Shown here: positions 47,120 to 59,599 of the stretch, in pieces
How the letters are laid out: every line of letters starts with the position of its first letter
Numbering within the stretch: the first letter of the stretch is position 1
From: Papio anubis
Taxonomy: Eukaryota; Chordata; Mammalia; Primates; Cercopithecidae
NCBI RefSeq assembly: GCF_008728515.1
Contig: NC_044980.1
Location: forward strand, 35,728,290 to 35,792,289
Length of the DNA: 64,000 nt
Direction of reading: 5' to 3'
Position numbers and translations under genes: made by a program
Notes under the pieces: generated by a model
The model's database searches: none
What the model saw: only the letters and a program-made list of their open reading frames with translations
What the model was told of the DNA's origin: nothing

Positions 47120-47230
47120 ATCCCTACTGGACTCTTACAGTCTGTGAGGGTATGTCTCTTTGGTTTACCACTGTATCCTCAACAACCACTGACGGTCCCT
47201 ATTGTAGGTGTTAGGTATTAAGTGCATGAT
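47120..47230 (+). mobile_element. L2 3' tail fragment
   Basis: CTGTGAGGGTATGTCTCTTT and CACTGTATCCTCAACAACCA recall the L2 3' end. Confidence 0.45.
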
Positions 47231-48310
47231 AGTGAATGCATAAAGGTTTACTTTTTAAAAGAAAATCTGGAAATCAGATCATCAAAAAGAAAGAAATTAA
47301 TCACTTAGTAAGTTTCATCTCCCAGTGATAAGAAAACTTAGATAAAGAGAGGTTAAACTACTCCTTCAAGTTCAGGCAATTCAGTATTCTAATTGAAAGT
47401 GTTGTGTTTCCTTTTTAAGTCTAGTTTTGCTTCTGTGTTTATGTGTCATAATTAATTGTGTTAAAACATAATTTTAGAAACTGATCTTTCTATATCCCTC
47501 TTTTGTATACCTCCCAATTTTACTTCAATTTCTTAAACAACAATAAAAGTCCCCTGTAACATAAGATAAAGCTTTTCTTCCTAATTATCTTCTTTAGGTA
47601 CTTTAAAAATCAATCAGCTATCACATATTCTGGACCCCTATTGAGTTAATATCCCAAGAGTTTCAAAACCCAGAAACAAACAAACAAAAAACCCACCAAA
47701 AATGCTGTTTGGAGAGTTTCAGGTTTAATTAAAGAGTCTGTTCAGTTCTTTTGCTGTTTGAAATCATTACCTGAGAAATTACGCTATAACACATGGTCAT
47801 TTGATTTCTGTTTCCATTAGCCTTCTACCCTGGGATATATGACTATTACATTTTCTTTTTAATAATCTGTGTTTCATAGTAAGTTTACTTTTGTGGAACT
47901 CTGTTATTAAATCAAAAATCTTACTTAAAATTTAAAAATTTACTTTTCTAACGAACAGTTGGTATTACAGAACTAAATTTTTAAAATTTTATGTGCAGAA
48001 AGGATCTAGTATTTCATGTTATCAAAACTTGCATGTTGTGATTGGTTCATTGACCATGAGTATATTAATTTAGAAAAAAATACATCCCTAATTTATATCA
48101 TACTTAATTTGTATACTTGTCATATAATGCAGAGGTCCAATGGAAAGCCTAGAAAAGTTACTGTAGGTAATGAGTCACAAGTCACTTTTCTCCATTGATA
48201 GCTTCTTTTTCTGTAAATCGAACTACTTAAAATAGTTTATAAACTTAGATCCTTAGTAAAAAGCTGTTTTTTATTGGTTTAAGTTGACTTTTTAAAAATT
48301 TATCTTCGCT
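47231..48310. other. AT-rich intron with a weak MIR piece (about 47320-47395, - strand)
   Basis: GATAAGAAAACTTAGATAAA then GAGAGGTTAAACTACTCC looks like a reverse-complement MIR core. The rest has nothing recognisable. Confidence 0.45.
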
Positions 48311-48607
48311 GGCCAGGCGCAGTGGCTCATGCCTATAAGCCCAGCTCTTTGGGAGGTGGATGGGGGGTGGATCACCTCAGGTCATGAGTTTGAAGCCAGC
48401 CTGGCCAACATGGTGAAAGCCCATCTCTACTAAAAATATCAAAATTAGCCGGGAGGGGTGGTGCATGCCTTAATCCCAGCTACTCGGGAGGCTGAGGCAC
48501 AAGAATCACTTGAACCCGTGAGTCAGAGGTTTCAGTAAGCTGAGATCATGCCACTGCACGCCAGCCTGGGTGATGGAGTGAGACTCTGTCTTAAAAAAAA
48601 AAAAAAA
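48311..48607 (+). mobile_element. Alu SINE, sense, first of a tandem pair
   Basis: GGCCAGGCGCAGTGGCTCAT to A15, directly followed by a second Alu. Confidence 0.96.
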
Positions 48608-48608
48608 T

Positions 48609-48911
48609 GGCCGGATTCAGTGGCTCACGCCTGTAATCCCAGCACTTTGGGAGGCCAAAGCAGGCGGATCACTTGAGGTCAGGAGTTTGAGACCAGTCTG
48701 ACCAAGATGATGAAGCCCCGTCTTTACTAAAAATAAAAAAATTAGCTGGGCGTGGTGGCAGCGCACGCCTGTATCCCAACTACTTGGGGGGCTGAGGCGC
48801 AAGAATCACTTGAACCCTGGAGGCAGAGGCTGTAGTGAGCCCAGATCGCACCACTGCACTTCAGCCTGGGTGACAGAGTGAGACTTTGTCTTAAAAAAAA
48901 AAAAAAAAAAA
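48609..48911 (+). mobile_element. Alu SINE, sense, second of a tandem pair
   Basis: GGCCGGATTCAGTGGCTCAC to A19. AAAAATTTATC lies before the pair and AAAAAATTATC after it. Confidence 0.96.
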
Positions 48912-49081
48912 TTATCCTCCCTAAAAAGCTATTCCAGTATCTTTTTTCACATTCATTAGTTATATTATTTAGTGGTTATATGTAGTTCTTTTGAACTGTT
49001 TTCTGAGTTTTTGAAACCAATTGCAGAAATACAGCCCGAGGGAAACATGGTTTAGCAGTAGTAGGACTGAAAAAAAGAAGG

Positions 49082-49398
49082 TTTTTTTGTTTTGTTTTGT
49101 TTTTGTTTGTTTGTTTTTTTGAGGTGGAGTCTCACTCTGTCACCCAGACTGAAGTGCAGTGGCGCCATCTCAGCTCACTGCAAGCTCCGCCTCCCGGGTT
49201 CATGCCATTCTCCTGCCTCAGCCTCCTGAGTAGCTGGTACTGCAGGTGCCCGTCACCACACCCGGCTAATTTTTGTTATTTTTAGTAGAGACGGGGTTTC
49301 ACCATGTTAGCCAGGATGGTCTCTATCTGACCTCGTGATCCTCCCGCCTCAGCCACCCAAAGTGCTGGGATTACAGACGTGAGCCACTGTGCCTGGCC
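49082..49398 (-). mobile_element. AluY-like SINE, antisense
   Basis: (TTTTG)n start, GAGGTGGAGTCTCACTCTGT to CACTGTGCCTGGCC. AAAAAGAAG lies on both sides. It is 170 bases from a sense Alu, forming an inverted pair. Confidence 0.96.
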
Positions 49399-49529
49399 AA
49401 AAAGAAGTTTTAATTATTGCCAACCTCACTGTGAGACTGTAGTATTTTGTATCTAACAAAAAAGTTTCCATAGTAATCCTTAGTAAAAAAAAAAACAAAA
49501 AAACAAAAAAAGCAAAACCTTCTATTACA

Positions 49530-49668
49530 GAAAACTATATAGTTGTTATACTGTACTTTTAAATTTTTGTTGTGTTTTTTATTGTCATATTGTTTTTTCT
49601 CACATATTTTCAGTCCACAATTGGTTGAATCCATGGATGTGGAACCTGTGAATACGGAAGGCCAACTG
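49530..49668. mobile_element. MER2-like Tigger-type transposon, one end only
   Basis: TTATACTGTACTTTTAAATT and TCCACAATTGGTTGAATCCA lead to the terminus GGAAGGCCAACTG. The other end is not found. An A-rich stretch at 49487-49512 lies just before. Confidence 0.65.
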
Positions 49669-49671
49669 TAC

Positions 49672-50100
49672 AAAAAAGACCCCAGAATTAATAAGTAAGG
49701 TTAGTAAGTTTTCAGGATACAGAATTAATATACAATATTCTATTGTATTTCTGCATCCTAGCAATTAACAATTGGAAATCAAAAATTTGTCAATTATAAT
49801 AACATCAAAAATGTGAACTACTTAGGAATAAATCTGAAAAAGTATGTGAAAGCACCATAGACTGAAAACTTGTAAACATTGCTGAGCGAAATTAAAGAAT
49901 ATCTAAATTGGTGGAGACACATACATCATTTGTAGATCATAATGCTCAATATGGTTATCAGTTCTACCCAAATTGTTACATAGATTAAATGCTATATCTA
50001 TCATATTCCAAGCAGCTTTGTAGAAATTAACAAGATGATTCTAAAATCCGTATGTAACTATAAAAAAAAAAAACCCCTAGAATCAGAACAGTTTGGGGAG
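49672..50100 (+). mobile_element. L1M ORF2 fragment, sense
   Basis: CCCCAGAATTAATAAGTAAG, TACTTAGGAATAAATCTGAA, ACTGAAAACTTGTAAACATT and TTCTAAAATCCGTATGTAAC are consecutive ORF2 landmarks. Stops interrupt it. Confidence 0.75.
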
Positions 50101-50109
50101 GGGGAATAA

Positions 50110-50660
50110 ATTTGTACTAAAGCAGAGATATTGATTAGATAGTTGGATATGAGTCTAGTATATGGGGAAGAAGTCAGATTTAGAAATACAAATTTGGGAG
50201 CCATAAGCACAGAAGCACTGTTTTAAAATCATGCCACTGAATGAGGTCAACAGTAGAGTATGGAGAGGAAGATGAAAGGAACCAGAAGAGGATTCTGGAG
50301 TGGCCAGGTTAGTCAGCAGAACTAGGAGAATATGTTGTTCTGGAAAACAAGTAAAGAATTATTCAAGGAGGAGAGAGTGATCAACTTTGTTGATTACTAG
50401 GTCACATCATTTGGGGTGAGAGGCTTGCCCACTGAATCTAGCAATTTTAGTGCCATTGCTAACTGTGGCTAGATATTTGGTGGAATGGAGAATAAAAACA
50501 CATGATTATGGGTTCCAAGAGAAAGTAGGAGAAGAATTAGGGATGAATATAAACAACTAAGGTAATTTTGCTGTGAAAGGGAACAGAAAAATTAAGCCAT
50601 TGTTGGAGGGAGATCATAGGGGTCAAGATAAAGGGTGGGGTTTTTTGGGTTTTGTTTTTA
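50110..50660 (-). mobile_element. L2 LINE ORF2 fragment, antisense
   Basis: CAAGGAGGAGAGAGTGATCA, CCACTGAATCTAGCAATTTT and TTTTGCTGTGAAAGGGAACA are the reverse complement of the L2 RT region. Confidence 0.7.
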
Positions 50661-53224
50661 TTGCGAGTAGGGAGAATTATTTGCATATATATGTTTTATG
50701 CTGATTGGGATTACTCAATATGTGGAAAAATGGATGATACAGGAGAGAGAATTGCTGAAATGGTATTTTTGAATGAGTTAGAGCAGGATAGAGATCAGTA
50801 TGCAGATTATGCATAAGTGCTCCATGATTGTTTGCACCTCTTCCATGTATACCCTTTCTTGATTGCTCTTTCATGTGCTTTATTAATGATCTTACCTATT
50901 TAATTGGGAGAGTTTCCTAAAGTATCTGAAACATATTCCGTGTTCTCATACTAGATTGTCTTGAAGAATTGAGGATCAAAAATCAAAGTAGCCAGAGTTT
51001 CTTGAAAAGATTCTTAAGGCAGCCAAATTCCAAATGGCTAACAGAACCAAAATGGCAAAGACTATTGCATACTTTTACAATTTAATTTTAATATTAATAT
51101 AGAAGTCTTGTTCACAAGTTTTTCTTATATTTCACATATATCTCAAAAAAGTTTCCATTTCGGTATTTAAACAAAAAAACCCCACACACTTTGGGATCTT
51201 TTGCTTTCTAATATTGTTGAATAATCAGAAGAATCTGGCCAATCTTTGATGTGCTAGTAAAAAAAAAAAACTGAATTTTTAATTTTTCCACTTATTTACA
51301 TTAGTTGAAAGTGTGCCCTCTTGTGGACTATTCAGTAATTTTCACATAAAAGGCTTTTATATTGCAGACTAAATTAATTGTATATCACATATGTTTTGGT
51401 CAAAAGTTGAGATCTAGATCTTAATTTTACAGTTCTTTAAAACCTAAACCTCATTTGGAAATAAACAGTCATTGTTTGATTTTGCATTTCTAATACGATT
51501 GTATATGAAACAGTCTTATAACAGTTTCAACCTATATAAGGGACTTGGAGACAGGCTATTTTGCAGTGTAAAAGAAGATGAGGAATAAATTTTGTTTTGG
51601 TGTGTTGGGGGTGGACTAGGAATCCAAACAATTCATAGATGCGCTTGGAAATTTCCTCTGTAGCCTCTATGTAAAAATAAATTTATAATAATCAAATTCC
51701 AGGACACAGGACTATATTTTTCCTGAGGTAGTTTGTAGTTTTGTATAGTTTGGTACAATTAAACTTTGTGTAACTAACTACAGGCCTCTGCAAATCCATT
51801 TAACTGTATAACAAACTGGGACTATTTAAAGTTATATGAAGTTTTATTGAAGTCAGTTCATAGAAGTATATAGTTTTACTCATTGTTTTATTTCTCAGCA
51901 AACGTGAACATATTTTATAAACTGCTTTTGAGAAACCCTACATCTCAACCTTATTTACTTAGTGGTAACTTTTCTTTCTCTGCATAATAGTACTCAGCAG
52001 TGTAAATATATCCTTCTAATACATGTTATAAATATATTATGTGATATAGCTACACTGTTGGGACACACATATACATTATTGGTATCTAGCATGGTGGCTG
52101 CAGAGAACTCAGTGTTCCAGAAGCAAAGCAAGTGTCTCAAGAGAGTTTTAGAACTTTGCTTTATTTTACATTTTAAAAATTTATTGGAAGTAATTTGGAA
52201 CTTTAGAAAAGCAGAAATGTTTTAAAGAAAATGAGAATTTTTACAGTGCAACTTATTGGGAACTTTTTGTTTTTGAACTAGAATTTGAGGAAGCTCCTTT
52301 CAGAAGTATCTTAAATAGCATGTGAAAAATCTGTTCTTAGATAGCAGGCAGGGAAAAGGAATCTGAAGGTGGCTTGACTGAAGTGAAAGGATTCTGCTGG
52401 AGAGGTGCCACTCTCTAGGGACTCACTGACCTATTTAAAATAGTAGGTAGTACCACATAGATTTATTTATTTACTTAACCTGTGTAGCTATTTAGCATTT
52501 ATATCCCACCTATTTTCTAAAAGGATTTTAGGTGGTTTATAATGTTAAATGTAATATAAACTAGGACAATAAAAATATACTAATTTAAACTTTTTAAAAA
52601 ATTGTTTAATGTGAGAAGGCTGAGCAAAGGGCAAGGAGAACCTTTTCATTCTTGCCCCCAGAAATCTTGCTCCTCTCTTACTAAAGCTTTCAGTCATCCC
52701 TCCAAGTGGTGGCTTGACAATTCTAAGGTCTGACCTTAGTTCGTAGCATAGTATGTTAACAGATCTACCCTTAGTTTCCTGGCCCACCAGGACTCGAGCA
52801 AACTTTTCTGTTACCCAACAGGCTGGGCTGCAGCCACACTATAACAAGGTCCGAATCTCAGCCTTGTGAGATGAGTATGCTTTTCCAAATTCTTATTTTC
52901 CTCAGATATTTTCCCCCCTTAACTCCATGGATGGTAGCTGCTTCCTGTATTTGCCATTCCTGTATTTTGTAGAATCCTTTTTATACCTTCCAGTTAACCA
53001 TTTTTTACTACTTAATAATTCTATATATTAAATTTTTCCTGCTCAAAAACAGTGTGTGTGTATATATATACACATATATCTGTGTGTGTATATATATATG
53101 TACTTAGTTTTAAGCCTTTCTCCCACCACCAAAAAGTTAACATTAGCAAAGAAGGTATTAATTAGTTAAATATTCCACGTATATGAAATTTCAGTTTATT
53201 CAAAATAGTGTTATAATCACACAA
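50661..53224. other. AT-rich intron, few repeats
   Basis: About 2.5 kb in which I recognise no Alu, L1, LTR or MIR. Only the dinucleotide tract at 53051-53102 stands out. Confidence 0.5.
53051..53102. repeat. Alternating (TG)n/(TA)n microsatellite
   Basis: GTGTGTGTATATATATACAC followed by a second TGTGTGTATATATATATG block. It is partly self-complementary. Confidence 0.9.
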
Positions 53225-53340
53225 GGTGACAGTATAGTATAAAGAATGCTGAACTGAAGATCAAACACTTATATTCTAGTCTTGGCTAGTGAATTACCAG
53301 CTCAGAGACCTTGAACAGACACTTATCTTCTCTGAAGAAC
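53225..53340 (+). mobile_element. MIR SINE 5' part, sense
   Basis: GTGACAGTATAGTATAAAGA, then GACCTTGAACAGACACTTAT and CTTCTCTGAAG. Confidence 0.65.
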
Positions 53341-53424
53341 TTTTACTGTTTGCTGTAGGTTTATCTTTTTTCCATAGCAGTGTAGATGTTTCTCAGTTTT
53401 ATGTCCTTTAGACAAACATAAGAA

Positions 53425-53620
53425 TATAAGATTTGGTTAGCAACACCTGAATTCAAATCCTATTTCTGCTGCATGCTGCCCGTTTAGCTATAGACAGAGT
53501 TTTTAGGCCCTGAAACTTAATTTTTGCATCTGTGAAATAGTAATAATCTTTATAGTCCTTTGATATTGGAATGATTAAGAAAAGGGATGTATAAATATCT
53601 GACACATAACAAGTGCCAAA
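53425..53620 (+). mobile_element. MIR SINE, sense
   Basis: CACCTGAATTCAAATCCTAT, TTTGCATCTGTGAAATAGTA and TCTGACACATAACAAGTGCC are in MIR order. Confidence 0.7.
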
Positions 53621-53744
53621 AAAAATTTCCCCCACAGTGTTACTTTATTTCTTGCCTATCTGATCTATTATAATGTAACTGTTATCAACCCTCAGTAAAT
53701 CACTTCCATAACTATAGCTATAGTTCAGACCACTTTTGTCACAT

Positions 53745-54120
53745 TGTGAATTTCCAACTTCCTGCTTTAGACATCTCCAACTAGATATTACACTGGCATT
53801 TTAATCTGAACAAGTCCAAAATCACACCATGGTTACATGTAAGTACTGCAGTATTCTAACAGAACTTTCTGCTTCCATCCTCTGTCTCTGTCTCTTCCTC
53901 CCCCACCCTATCTTCCTTATCACTATTAAATTAGTCTTAACTGAAAGCTTAAGGATGTGGAAAAAGATATCAACATTATATAAGAAACTCCCTTGCAGGC
54001 TCCAATTGACCTTTCTGGCCATATGCTCTAAAGTGTTTATGAATATACCTTGCATGTTATATTAGTCTTTAGCACCTAGCTCAGTGTACTTCATAGAAGA
54101 TGCTTAACATAGGTAATTAT
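53745..54120 (+). mobile_element. L2 LINE fragments, sense
   Basis: AGACATCTCCAACTAGATAT and CTGAACAAGTCCAAAATC at the left, and CTTTAGCACCTAGCTCAGTG at 54066 onward, fit an L2 3' half with poorly matching sequence between. Confidence 0.45.
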
Positions 54121-54639
54121 TTAAATATTCAGAGAAATCTATGTACATGTAGCAGCAACAGGAGACTTACTAATTTTTTTATTTTATCATAGTTTATATT
54201 ACTGTTTTCCTGAATCATAAAGTAATATTCTAATCATAATAAAAGTCCAAGGATACAGATAAAAATACCACCAAAATAACAATTCCCCAACATCTCAGAA
54301 TATACCCGACCCCTAATCATTGTTAAAGGTTTAATAATATTCTTTTTTTTCATGCATAGACCATCATTTTTATGAAAATGTGTTTTAAGGAAAAGTATTT
54401 AGCTTGGTTGGTGAGCTTATGATGTGCACATTGATATTTTTGATTAGCAATATATCTTTAATATCTTTTCTTGAATTTTAAGAATCTTTGTCATTCTTTT
54501 TTATTTTAGTGCCAATTTGTGGAGAGATTAAAATACAGAATCATCACTGTAAAGTTGGTTCAGGCTTTAATTCAATGATTCTTTCTCTTTTCTGCCTCTG
54601 AAATATGTACTCCCTTTACCACATTCTTGTGGCCAAACT
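54121..54639. other. AT-rich intron, nothing recognised
   Basis: No feature was recognised. Confidence 0.5.
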
Positions 54640-54745
54640 CAAATTTTAAAGGGCAGAGGATGTTTCCGTCTTGTTAACCATTGTACTTTGCTTACCTAGC
54701 ATAGTGTCTGACATAGTAACATAAGAGATAAACATTAATTGGATG
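54640..54745 (+). mobile_element. L2 3' tail, sense
   Basis: GGGCAGAGGATGTTTCCGTC, CTAGCATAGTGTCTGACATA and AACATTAATTGGATG. Confidence 0.55.
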
Positions 54746-55524
54746 CGTCATGAAGGACTAAATATTTTAGAAATAGTATGTTGTGTTGGGGTGCTGCTTA
54801 TAACTCAGGGGGTACTTACAGGGTTGAATGAAACTGTTATATAACCTGATACGGCATTTTAAACTGTTAACTATTAAGCATAGTAAAAGGAAAATACTTT
54901 AGTTATGTAAAGACAAGATGAAGCAGATTTTTCTGGAAAACAACACAAAGTAGAGTTTAAAGCAATTTCAATTATTAAATTACTAAGACAGATTGAATAG
55001 TTGTTATGGGAAAAGTTACCAAAATCATATCTTAACATCCATCATGTATTTAGCTCATTATTAGTGTATTCAAAGATGGAAGAAATAAGGGGTTTGTGCT
55101 TGGTAAGATTCATTTGTTAAAATGTCATTGTGCAAATTTTGAGAAGAAAGGTTATGAACTTAGCATAAAAAATATCATGGTGTTTACTTACTCATTGTAA
55201 TCTTGTATCCAAAACTGATTTTCCTCAAAGTGAATTTTGCTTTCTGCTCAATAGTTCAGATCAAGAAGAAAGTTAAGAGTAATTGCAGTGCCATAGAAGT
55301 GTGAATCACATACTAAACGTGGTTATAAAGTAAGGAGCCTAACTCCATAAAGCCAGAGTCACCATACTTCACTGTCACATGGTACAGTATACTGACTAAC
55401 AGTCTTTTAAACTGGATGTTTCAGTCAACCTGTAAAATAATATTTAAAAAAGAATGAGACAGATCTGCATAAATGAAAGATTTCCAAGATAATATACATG
55501 GCAAAAGCAAGATGCAGAAGAATA
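54746..55524. other. AT-rich intron, nothing recognised
   Basis: No feature was recognised. Confidence 0.5.
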
Positions 55525-55740
55525 TATAATAAATAACAGCTTACATTTAACAAACATTTACTACATGCCCGGCACAATTCTAAGAACTTTACACATATTA
55601 TTTCATCCTCACAGCAAAATTTAATAATAATTACCTACCTCTTATATCAGAGATGAGGAAACTAAGGTGCAGAAATTAAATACGTTGTCCAAGGTTATGT
55701 AGTAAGTGGGGAAGCTTGGATTCAAACACACAGCCTAATT
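55525..55740 (-). mobile_element. MIR SINE, antisense, nearly complete
   Basis: TACTACATGCCCGGCACAAT, ATTTCATCCTCACAGCAAAA, CAGAGATGAGGAAACTAAGG and GTAGTAAGTGGGGAAGC. Confidence 0.8.
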
Positions 55741-55859
55741 AATCTCTTTCTTTCTTGGCTATATATTTTGAGTATATTGATTGTGTATGCATAGTAATCT
55801 CTCATGGATGTACCGTCATTTGTTATACTAATAATATTGTTATACATTTGTTAGTTTAA

Positions 55860-56045
55860 GTGTCCATGTACCAGATAGCCTGGGTTTGACTCCAGTTGTA
55901 TGACCTTAGGCAAATTATTTATCTTCTCTGTACATCACATTCTTCATCAAATAGAACTGTAATATTAGCACCTCAGGTTCATATGAGGATTAAATGAAAG
56001 TATATTAAAGTGTTTATAACCATTTTTATTACATAGTAAGTGTAT
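55860..56045 (+). mobile_element. MIR SINE, sense, interrupted at its 3' end by an Alu
   Basis: ATAGCCTGGGTTTGACTCCA, GTATGACCTTAGGCAAATTA and ACATAGTAAGTG. The last bases (CTAAATGTAG) follow the Alu at 56200. Confidence 0.75.
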
Positions 56046-56198
56046 TTTTTTTTTTTTTTTTTTTGAGACGGAGTCTCGCTCTGTTACCCGGGCTGGAGTG
56101 TAGTGGCTGGATCTCAGCTCACTGCAAACTCCACCTCCCGGGTTTACGCCATTCTCCTGCCTCAGCCACCCGAGTAGCTGGGACTACAGGCACCCGCC
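56046..56198 (-). mobile_element. 5'-truncated AluYRa-like SINE, antisense
   Basis: T19 then GAGACGGAGTCTCGCTCTGT, GGCTGGATCTCAGCTCACTG and GGGTTTACGCCATTCTCCTG, stopping at CACCCGCC. Only the 3' part of the Alu is present. The variants suit Old World monkey AluYRa. Confidence 0.93.
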
Positions 56199-56229
56199 AA
56201 CTAAATGTAGTAAAAATGTTGTGGGAGTA

Positions 56230-56470
56230 TCTACATGTGTATGTTTTTCAGCATGTATATGATTATTTCTTTAGGATATATTTCTAAAAGTGGAATTGTT
56301 GAGAAAAAATTTGCATGTTTTTAAGGCTTTGTTTATAGGGTGCAAAGTGGCCCTCCAGAAAATTTATCTACCATCAGATAATAAGAATGCCTTCTATTCC
56401 AAATCTGTCCCAATTTTAATATTATTATAATCCCTACTGATAACTGTTTTATTTGCATTTCTTTTGTTTG
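56230..56470 (-). mobile_element. L1M 3' region fragment, antisense
   Basis: TTAGGATATATTTCTAAAAG, TGGAATTGTTGAGAAAAAAT and AAAGTGGCCCTCCAGAAAAT follow reverse-complement L1ME 3'UTR order. Confidence 0.6.
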
Positions 56471-56969
56471 CTTGAGGAAGTTGTAAATTTGGTAGTGAAA
56501 TTAAATGAACTGGAGTCTTTAAAAATCTTAGCAAATGCTTAAAAGTTCCCTTCAGACTCATTAGAATGGGCTAAATTGATAATTTACTATAGTATCTTAC
56601 CCTAATTAAGCATTCTTTTAATTAAACCTCAAGCCATTCTTAAATTTAGTTTATACATGATTTCTCACTCAATGTATTTTGTTTGATTTAGTTCTTAGTA
56701 TTACAACAGTTATATTTTTTTCTGCTTTCTGTCTCCAGTATTTATTTCTCCTACCTTATGATTTAAGTAATTGTAGGTGAGCAGGCCCAAGACTATGACT
56801 TGTAATACTGTGGTGAAATATATACTGGAATGCCAAATAATTATTTATAATAGATCTTTCAGAAGTAGGAATTATTTGTATTGAAAAGATGCCTTTCCCT
56901 CTATTTGATTCGAAAAGACTCCTGTTCTTCCTCTGTTCTCCCAAATCTATTTAGTAATGCTGTTAACTT
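56471..56969. other. AT-rich intron, nothing recognised
   Basis: No feature was recognised. Confidence 0.5.
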
Positions 56970-57075
56970 TCTGGATCACTTACTATGTGCCAGGTGGTAT
57001 GTCAGATGATACATGTGCATTATTTTATTTTATTCTCATCACCACTTATGAGGTGAGCTACTTTCCTCACTCTTC
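56970..57075 (-). mobile_element. MIR SINE fragment, antisense
   Basis: CACTTACTATGTGCCAGGTG and CTTATGAGGTGAGCTACTTT. Confidence 0.7.
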
Positions 57076-58649
57076 CATTTTTTCAAATCAGCAGCTCTCA
57101 GATGGCTTTGCCTGGTGACCCACAATTTAAAAGACATTTTACCTGGACTCACAAAGCACTGTGCAGTATACCCTTATATTTCTATTCCCTCCATTCCTTT
57201 GAGTGTTCAACCCACTAAATTTATTTTATAATCTACTAATCGGTAACCAGTCACAGATTGTAAAGCACTACCTTAAGTGACAGTTTTAAAGCCCTCATTA
57301 AAATCTTCTTTACAGTTTGGTTGCCATTTCATTCTGGACACATGTCAGCTTCAGTTTTACAAAAAACAGTATACTTTCACAGAGCTAAGCAGTCCAAAAC
57401 ATTATTCAATCCAGAGCCAAAAATGTCATAGCTAGTTAGTTAGGGTATGTGTGTTCATGTTTAGAATCCTAGGAACACTATTTCTTGATGGACCCTGGTC
57501 ACCTTCCAACATAAAGTAGCAACATTTGCACAGATTACTTACATTTATTAAAAGCTGTGACTTTAGCTAAAATTGTGACCTCATTTCTACCAAATTCCTC
57601 TGCTGTTCTTCAAAACCTTGGATTCCAGTGGTATTAGCTATAGTTCAGCAGTGAAGATCAAATGTTTTTGTCAGTAATCATCTATCAGCATGTAATTAAA
57701 GCACTTTAAACCAAGTAAGTATTGTTGCTCTCCCGCCCTTTCCCCTTTACTCCCAGTATTTAGTTAACATCAGTATTCAGTGCATTTTTATATCACTGTG
57801 AAAAGCACAATCTTGTGGTTAGGCTTATTAATCTTCTAGTTCATATATGGGTAACTAAATACATAGTCATTTTTAGGCTAAAAATCCTAGCCTGGGGTTG
57901 GATCTGCTCTATTTGTTACTCACCTGGGGCTTAAGAAAACAGTCAGGTAGCCCACAGTAGAATCCTCTAGCATATTACTCTTTTTAGGTTCCTAGCCTCT
58001 GAGTTAAATAATTAAATACAGTCATTTGTTACTTAATCTGCTTGAGTATGGCAGTGTACATGTACAACAGTGAGTTGTATATGAATAACGATATTTTTGT
58101 GATCTGTAAGTCATTTTCATTCAATGATTTATTTCCATTAATTACTAAGCATAAGTTGGAACTTCCTTATTAGCATAAATTTATGAAAAATTCATTGTGT
58201 TTTGGTGACTTTTATCAGGAAATTTTAAATTCCAGCCAGCTTTTTAAAGTGCTTCATGTGACTGCTAACTATGCAATGTTGCATTAAATTTCTTTAGTAA
58301 TTGTTAAAGAATCAAATTAATGATTTCAAAGAGTAGAGTCCACAGTGTAGCAAATGGACAAATAAGAATAGCTAGTAGTGATTATAGCTTTCCTATATTA
58401 TTTCCTGTGCCTTTTCCTTTCAGTGGGCTTCTACTAGAAATTTTGTCAGTCATTCACCAAAGGAAAGTAACGTTTTTTCCCTTAGCTGGCAATTGGTAAA
58501 GAATGTACATATAAAGGTCTTTAAACTGTAAAGAAAAAAGAGGAAGTGATTACCACAAGGACAAGATAGTTAATACCCCTAGAAGGAACCAGAATGCTAG
58601 CCTTTTGGATGGTGGTTCTATGGATGCTTACTTTATAACTCTTGTTAAG

Positions 58650-58653
<4 letters not shown>
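57076..58653. other. AT-rich intron, nothing firm
   Basis: No repeat family, exon or RNA gene could be supported. Confidence 0.5.

Positions 58654-58693
<40 letters not shown>
58654..58693. repeat. (TG)n microsatellite, about 20 units
   Basis: Uninterrupted TG dinucleotides, likely polymorphic. Confidence 0.97.
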
Positions 58694-58695
<2 letters not shown>

Positions 58696-58779
58696 CTGTT
58701 TAATGTGCCTTTGTTCAATAGATCTTATATTTATTGTACCTGTTTAATGTACCTTTGATCAATAGGTCTGATATTTATA
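58692..58779. repeat. 44-bp tandem duplication next to the TG tract
   Basis: Units at 58692-58735 and 58736-58779 both start GTACCTGTTTAATGT and differ at a handful of bases. Confidence 0.9.
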
Positions 58780-59599
58780 ATAATCATGTTTGGGGCAAAG
58801 GAAATTCTTAATTTTAACTACCTGTATAATTATACATTAAAAAAATTCTTATTTGCAATGTTGCATTCAGACATATAAGTAAGGGAAATTACTAGTATTA
58901 TGTCATTTGAATGTTTGACGTTTACAACTCAAAAACTTAAGAGGTTCTCTTAAAAGTAACTGACTAGCAAATACAGCCTTTAAAAGATAAATATTTAAGC
59001 TTTTTAAACTGGAAGCTACAATTCAGTTTTCAGTCTTAGCTCTATGGCTTAGTTGATGTAGAGTTCCATTTGCTGATTAATTTATAAAGTAAAAGTAACT
59101 TAATGAAAGTGTACCTTCCATTAATGTATACATTGGTAAAGTATTATCTGCTTACAAAAAAGGGTTTACCAAGCACTGTTAAAGGAAAGATAAATGTTTT
59201 ACAAGCCATATGTTGAAAATAAGAAGAGAAAAATGTGAAAATGTGGGGGCTTTGAACAGAATAACAAAGTGTTCAGTTTTACAGAATGTCTTCATATATT
59301 TTTCTGTGTGTATATAGAGAGAGAATTCCATCATGGTAAATACTAAACATTAAAGTCAGTTAAGTAATTTGTATGGGGAACATTAAAAATGTTAACACAT
59401 GTCTTTGCCTTTCTGTGGTTACATATTGGTTATGTGACTTAGAAGAAACATGTAGTGATAGTTGGAAAGACAAGCTAAGTACATGAACAGTAAGTAACCA
59501 TGCAAGATTGAAACAAGACAAGTTTCAAAAGATGTCACAAAGGAATATATAATTATTTACCAAAATAATATTGGGCAATAAATGTCGTAAGTTCAGAGT
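58780..59599. other. AT-rich intron, nothing recognised
   Basis: No feature was recognised. Confidence 0.5.
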
